Of a DNA stretch of 64,000 nucleotides, positions 60,236 to 64,000 are shown one piece after another. The notes beneath the pieces are model-generated. The model made no database searches and was not told the DNA's origin. It saw only the letters and a list, made by a program, of their open reading frames with translations. Both the position numbers and the translations under genes were made by a program. The stretch is from CAVRXQ01 sp963849105 (GTDB lineage Bacteria > Actinomycetota > Acidimicrobiia > Acidimicrobiales > Bog-793): contig CAWKGD010000002.1 in assembly GCA_963849105.1 (NCBI GenBank), positions 62,001 to 126,000 of the forward strand, given 5' to 3'. How positions within the stretch are numbered: the first letter of the stretch is position 1; the number at the start of each line of letters is the position of its first letter.

Positions 60236-61243
60236 ATGGCTGAGACGATCGAGGCCGGTCGGCCCGTCCGCTGGGGGATCGTCGCCACCGGCAAGATCTC
60301 GGCGACCTTCGTCGAGGATCTGCGGCTGAATCCCGACTGCGAGGTCGTGGCGGTGGGCTCCCGCAACGCCACCTCCGCACGCGCCTTCGCAGACCGGAAC
60401 GGCATCGCCGCCGCGCATCCGTCTTACGAGGCGCTCGCCGAGGACGAAGACGTCGACGTCGTCTATGTCGGCGCCAGTCACAACGCGCACTTCCGCGCCG
60501 CAAGAGCGGGCATCGAAGCCGGCAAGGCGGTGCTGTGCGAAAAGCCGCTCACCGTCCGGGCAAGAGAGACCGAAGAACTCATCCGCCTGGCCGCCGAACG
60601 CCAAGTCTTTTTCATGGAGGCGATGTGGATGCGGTGCCGCCCGGGCTTCGCCGCCTTGCAGACGATGCTTTCCCGCGGCGAAATCGGCGAGATCCGCGAA
60701 CTGCGTGCCGATCTCGGCTTCGTCGACACCCCCGAGCAGGCGGTCCGCCTCGAGGATCCGAACCAGGCGGGTGGCGCGCTGTTGGACGTCGGGGTCTACC
60801 CGATCACGTTGGCGTACGCGACGCTCGGACCGCCGAAGGAGTTCCACGCCGTCGCAGATCTTCGTGACGGCTACGACCGCAGCGTCGCGATCGCAATGTC
60901 GTGGCCGAACGGAGTGGTGGGCCGGCTCGGCGCCTCGATCGGCGCCGCGCTCGAGCGCACGGCGGTGTTCGCCGGCACCCTCGGCACACTGACGATCCCC
61001 GCGGCGTTCCACGAGATCCCCGCCCTCCACCTCGATCTGCTCGACGGAACCGGGCGCGAGCTCGTCCCCGAGTCGACCGGAAGGGGCTACGTCCACGAAG
61101 CCGAAGAGGTCGTCCGGTGCCTTCGCGAGGGTCGCATCGAGAGCCCGCTCGTGCCGTGGGCCGATTCGCTGGCGATCATGCGGATCCTCGACGAATGCCG
61201 TGCCCAAATCGGCCTCGACTATCCCGAAGCGGCGTATCGCTAA
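60236..61243 (+). CDS. Gfo/Idh/MocA family NAD(P)-dependent oxidoreductase
   Basis: 335 residues. The Rossmann start WGIVATGKISATFVEDL, the AVGSRN turn, and the family motif LCEKPLTVRARE with its catalytic-site Lys are present; the C-terminal sheet domain (ALLDVGVYPITLAYATLGPP) follows. It most resembles the trans-1,2-dihydrobenzenediol / xylose dehydrogenase-like branch, but the substrate, likely a sugar or cyclitol, cannot be set from sequence. ATG 60236 is chosen with a weak GAG ribosome site. No sugar genes adjoin it; ftsK follows. Confidence 0.87.
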   Translation: MAETIEAGRPVRWGIVATGKISATFVEDLRLNPDCEVVAVGSRNATSARAFADRNGIAAAHPSYEALAEDEDVDVVYVGASHNAHFRAARAGIEAGKAVLCEKPLTVRARETEELIRLAAERQVFFMEAMWMRCRPGFAALQTMLSRGEIGEIRELRADLGFVDTPEQAVRLEDPNQAGGALLDVGVYPITLAYATLGPPKEFHAVADLRDGYDRSVAIAMSWPNGVVGRLGASIGAALERTAVFAGTLGTLTIPAAFHEIPALHLDLLDGTGRELVPESTGRGYVHEAEEVVRCLREGRIESPLVPWADSLAIMRILDECRAQIGLDYPEAAYR

Positions 61244-61308
61244 TTTCGAGCTTGGTCGCGGGCCGTCGCTCGATCTCCCTGCCCCACACAGCCGCTTGAG
61301 CAGGCCCT

Positions 61309-63807
61309 ATGGCCATCGTGGTTGGTGTTAGTTTTGTGCCCACTGTGGCTGTTGCGAAACGTGCGGCACCGCCGCGGAGCCGCGCTTCGCGGTCGACCTC
61401 GTCGGGGTCGCGGCCCCGGACGGCGGCGAAGCGGTCAGCCGCGCACGCCTCCTCGTATCGCGCACCGTCGCACCGCAAGATCCGCGCCGCTGAGGCGAAG
61501 CGCCACGCCGACGACGTCTACGGCTGGCTGCTCCTCGTCCTCGGTGCCCTCGGCCTGCTCGGCGTCTATCTCGACCTGCTCGGACCGGCGGGTGGCGAGA
61601 TCCACCGCTACGGTGCCGCGGCCTTCGGCTGGGGCCTTGATGTCGTTCCGGTCGGGCTGATCGGTATCGGCTGGACCCTCATCGCGGCACGGGCGCGACG
61701 AGGAGCAGGTTTCAGCCTGGCCGCACTGCTGGTCCTCGTCCTGTCGGCGGCGGGACTTGCCGACCTGGCGGGCGGCCACCCGTCGGTTTCGGCGACGGCG
61801 AGGGTCGTCGGCGGTGCCGGCGGCTACGCCGGTGCGGAGATCGGCGGCGGACTGCGAGACTTCCTCGGCGCCGCGGGTGCCGGCGTCGTGTTGGTGGCGA
61901 TCGCCGTGTTCGCCTTCTCCGCCTGTCTGGCGCGCACGATCCGCGAGACCTTCGTCTTCCTCGGGCGTGCCGGCGCCCTGTTGTGGAGCGGCATCCTTGC
62001 CTTTTTCACGATTCCCGAAACCGATGACGAGGCGACCGAAGCGGCGCCATCTGTCGCGGACACCCAAGTCGTCGACTGGACCTTGGACGGAGAGGACGCG
62101 ATCGGTGATGACTCGGCGCGCTCCCTCGCCTCACTCGTCGCCGAGACCCGCACCGGCCGCTTCCTCAGTGAGGCACTCGACGAGCCGTCCGAACCCGTGG
62201 CGGCGCACGCGGCGCCGGCTGCGCCTGCGGTGCACGAATACGTCGATGCCGGATCGTCGGTCGAACAGCTGGGTCTCGGCGTCGTGCCCGCGCCGAGCAA
62301 CTGGACGCTCCCGCCGGCGCGGCTGTTGAAGCGCTCCAAAGAGCTAACGACCGATCGCAGCGGGATCGAAGAGCGCGGCCGCGTCCTTGAGCGCGCGCTT
62401 GCCGCGCACGGCGTCGACACGCGGGTGACCGGCTTCACCGTCGGTCCGACGGTGACCCGATTCGAGCTCGAGCTGGCGGCCGGAGTGAAAGTGGCGCGGG
62501 TGACGAGCCTTTCGAAGGACATCGCCTACGCGATGGCGTCGCCGGACGTGCGCATCCTCGCCCCGATCCCGGGGCGCTCGGCGATCGGCGTCGAGGTCCC
62601 GAATCACGACCGGCGCCTCGTCACCCTGGGCGACGTCCTCGCCTCGAACGACGCGCGGCGCGCGGTGCATCCGCTCGAAGTCGCCCTCGGACGGGACATC
62701 GCTGGCCGTCCCGTGATGATCAACCTCGCCGAGATGCCGCACCTGCTCATCGCGGGGGCGACCGGTTCGGGCAAGTCGTCGTGCATCAACTCCGTCGTGA
62801 CGTCGGTGATCATGCGCTCGACGCCCGAGCACGTTCGCCTGATCCTCGTCGACCCAAAGCGCGTCGAGCTCGGCCATTACAACGGCCTTCCCCACCTGCT
62901 CACCCAGGTCGTCGTCAACCCGAAGCGGGCCGCGAACACGCTCAGGTGGGCGGTCGACGAGATGGAGCGCCGCTACGACCTGTTAGCCGAAGTCGGGATG
63001 CGCGACATCACCGGTTACAACACGGCGGTCGAGCGCGGCGACCTCTCCGACGGCCCGTTCGATGAGCCGATGCAAGAGCAATCCGACGACATGGACGACC
63101 TCGAAATCGTCGACAACGCGCGTTCGCGCCGGCATGCGCGCCTTCCCTACATCCTCGTCATCGTCGACGAGTTGAACGACTTGATGATGGTGGCGGCACG
63201 CGACGTCGAAGAGTCGATCTGTCGGATCGCGCAGATGGCGCGCGCTGTCGGCATCCACCTCGTCATCGCCACCCAGCGGCCGTCGGTCGACGTCATCACC
63301 GGTGTGATCAAGGCGAACATCCCCTCGCGGCTGGCGTTCTCGGTGTCGTCGCTCGCCGACTCGCGGGTGATCCTCGACCAGGCGGGCGCGGAGCGCCTCG
63401 TCGGGCGCGGCGACCTGCTGCTGCTCAGCGCATCCTCGAATGTCGCGCGGCGCGTGCAGGCCCCATGGGTCTCAGAAGACGAGGTACGGGCGGTCGTCGG
63501 TTACTGGCGGAGACAGAGCGATCCGCTGTACGTCGCCGGCATCGTCGGAGAAGACGGTGCAGAGGGCGGGGGAATGTTCACCGGCGACGACGATGACGAC
63601 GAGCTGTTGAAAAAGGCGATGGAACTCGTCGTGCGTTCCCAACTCGGCTCGACTTCGATGCTGCAGCGCAAACTGCGGGTTGGGTTCGCCCGCGCCGGCA
63701 GGTTGATGGACCTTCTCGAACAGCGTGGCATCGTCGGGCCGTCGGAGGGCTCGAAGGCCCGCGCCGTGCTGATGACGCCGGACGAGCTCGACGCGCTCGC
63801 GCGCTGA
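61309..63807 (+). CDS. ftsK: DNA translocase FtsK/SpoIIIE
   Basis: Septal ATP-driven DNA pump that clears the chromosome during division. The N-terminal part has four membrane segments (about residues 75-230), then an acidic linker. The motor has the beta domain start FTVGPTVTRFELELAAGVKV, Walker A AGATGSGKSSCIN, Walker B YILVIVDELNDLMM and ATQRPSVDVITGVIKANIPSRLAFSV. A winged-helix gamma domain ends the protein (TSMLQRKLRVGFARAGRLMDLLE). The ATG 61309 start is uncertain, since GTG 61336 or 61345 would suit the basic N-terminus equally well. It keeps the conserved position after dapA and rnj. Confidence 0.93.
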   Translation: MAIVVGVSFVPTVAVAKRAAPPRSRASRSTSSGSRPRTAAKRSAAHASSYRAPSHRKIRAAEAKRHADDVYGWLLLVLGALGLLGVYLDLLGPAGGEIHRYGAAAFGWGLDVVPVGLIGIGWTLIAARARRGAGFSLAALLVLVLSAAGLADLAGGHPSVSATARVVGGAGGYAGAEIGGGLRDFLGAAGAGVVLVAIAVFAFSACLARTIRETFVFLGRAGALLWSGILAFFTIPETDDEATEAAPSVADTQVVDWTLDGEDAIGDDSARSLASLVAETRTGRFLSEALDEPSEPVAAHAAPAAPAVHEYVDAGSSVEQLGLGVVPAPSNWTLPPARLLKRSKELTTDRSGIEERGRVLERALAAHGVDTRVTGFTVGPTVTRFELELAAGVKVARVTSLSKDIAYAMASPDVRILAPIPGRSAIGVEVPNHDRRLVTLGDVLASNDARRAVHPLEVALGRDIAGRPVMINLAEMPHLLIAGATGSGKSSCINSVVTSVIMRSTPEHVRLILVDPKRVELGHYNGLPHLLTQVVVNPKRAANTLRWAVDEMERRYDLLAEVGMRDITGYNTAVERGDLSDGPFDEPMQEQSDDMDDLEIVDNARSRRHARLPYILVIVDELNDLMMVAARDVEESICRIAQMARAVGIHLVIATQRPSVDVITGVIKANIPSRLAFSVSSLADSRVILDQAGAERLVGRGDLLLLSASSNVARRVQAPWVSEDEVRAVVGYWRRQSDPLYVAGIVGEDGAEGGGMFTGDDDDDELLKKAMELVVRSQLGSTSMLQRKLRVGFARAGRLMDLLEQRGIVGPSEGSKARAVLMTPDELDALAR

Positions 63808-63869
63808 GTTCGAGCCAGCGCCCGCAACCCGCGGCGCGTCAGTCGTTAACGATCAGAGGCTTTTCCTCG

Positions 63870-64000
63870 TCAACCCATCGTCTTTGCGCCGTCGAGCGAC
63901 TCGCGGATGATGTCCGCGTGCCCGGCGTGCTGCGCAGTCTCGGCGATGATGTGCAACAGGGTACGACGCGCCGTCCAGCGTGCGCCCGCCTCGAACCATG
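63870..64000 (-). CDS. DinB/DUF664 family protein, C-terminal fragment cut by the window edge
   Basis: Reading the minus strand from the window end gives WFEAGARWTARRTLLHIIAE, then TAQHAGHADIIRESLDG and a stop at 63872-63870. This is the last helix region of DinB-like / DUF664 proteins, where RW, LHxIxETxxHAGHADIxRE is the hallmark and the second His is a metal ligand. Only the last 42 residues or so lie inside the window, and the start is beyond it. Members are four-helix-bundle proteins, some acting as thiol-dependent transferases; no specific role can be given. It converges with ftsK. Confidence 0.75.
   Translation of the reverse strand, partial: WFEAGARWTARRTLLHIIAETAQHAGHADIIRESLDGAKTMG

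Overview
The window is GC-rich with strong third-position G/C bias, dense short-overlap operons (NTGA stop/start overlaps) and a gene order typical of Actinobacteria: pyrR-pyrB-pyrC-carA-carB-(pyrD)-pyrF-mIHF-gmk-rpoZ-coaBC-metK-priA, then rpsO-pnp-M16 peptidase, dapB, dapA-rnj and ftsK. An actinobacterial integration host factor, a PriA that has lost its helicase motifs and a LigC/Prim-Pol pair support this. The distance from the mycobacterial layout (pyrD inside the operon, no thyX, large transporter insert) suggests a deep branch such as Acidimicrobiia; that placement is inference. No rRNA, tRNA, CRISPR array, prophage or insertion sequence was seen.

Layout. 1-9078: pyrimidine operon, with a likely PyrR-binding RNA element just ahead of pyrR. 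9112-14687: mIHF, guanylate kinase, RNA polymerase omega, CoaBC, MetK and PriA. 14684-20322: DNA-repair cluster made of an ECF sigma factor, an O6-alkylguanine methyltransferase carrying an Ada metal-binding domain at its C-terminus, a FEN-type 5'-nuclease and, on the other strand, a Prim-Pol / PolX-like (8-kDa plus PHP) / DNA ligase operon. 20494-24659: rpsO, pnp and an M16 peptidase. 24747-46401: a transporter block of about 22 kb that splits the usual peptidase-dapB neighbourhood. It holds two peptide-type ABC importers (one with tandem duplicated binding proteins and duplicated structured leaders), a TauE-like permease, a giant FtsX-like permease and a DHA2-type MFS exporter. 46597-54638: dapB, typA, an MFS protein, an unknown membrane protein, dapA and RNase J. 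54704-61243: DUF1684 protein, WhiG/FliA-like sigma, a GGDEF-EAL protein with all recognisable EAL catalytic residues, a GNAT/autoinducer-synthase-like protein that overlaps it tail to tail, and a Gfo/Idh oxidoreductase. 61309-end: FtsK and the C-terminus of a DinB/DUF664 protein running off the window.

How the parts work together. The pyr operon makes UMP from bicarbonate, glutamine and aspartate, but PyrE and a PyrK subunit are not here. dapA and dapB supply the lysine/diaminopimelate route. The repair cluster contains, side by side, the activities needed to reverse alkylation and to trim, fill and seal short gaps. The most notable observations are the PolX-like protein that lacks a polymerase core but sits between a Prim-Pol and a ligase, the reversed methyltransferase-Ada fusion behind an ECF sigma gene, two genes (gmk and the M16 peptidase) that appear to start at CUG in a CTGA overlap, and the duplicated RNA leaders of the tandem binding proteins.
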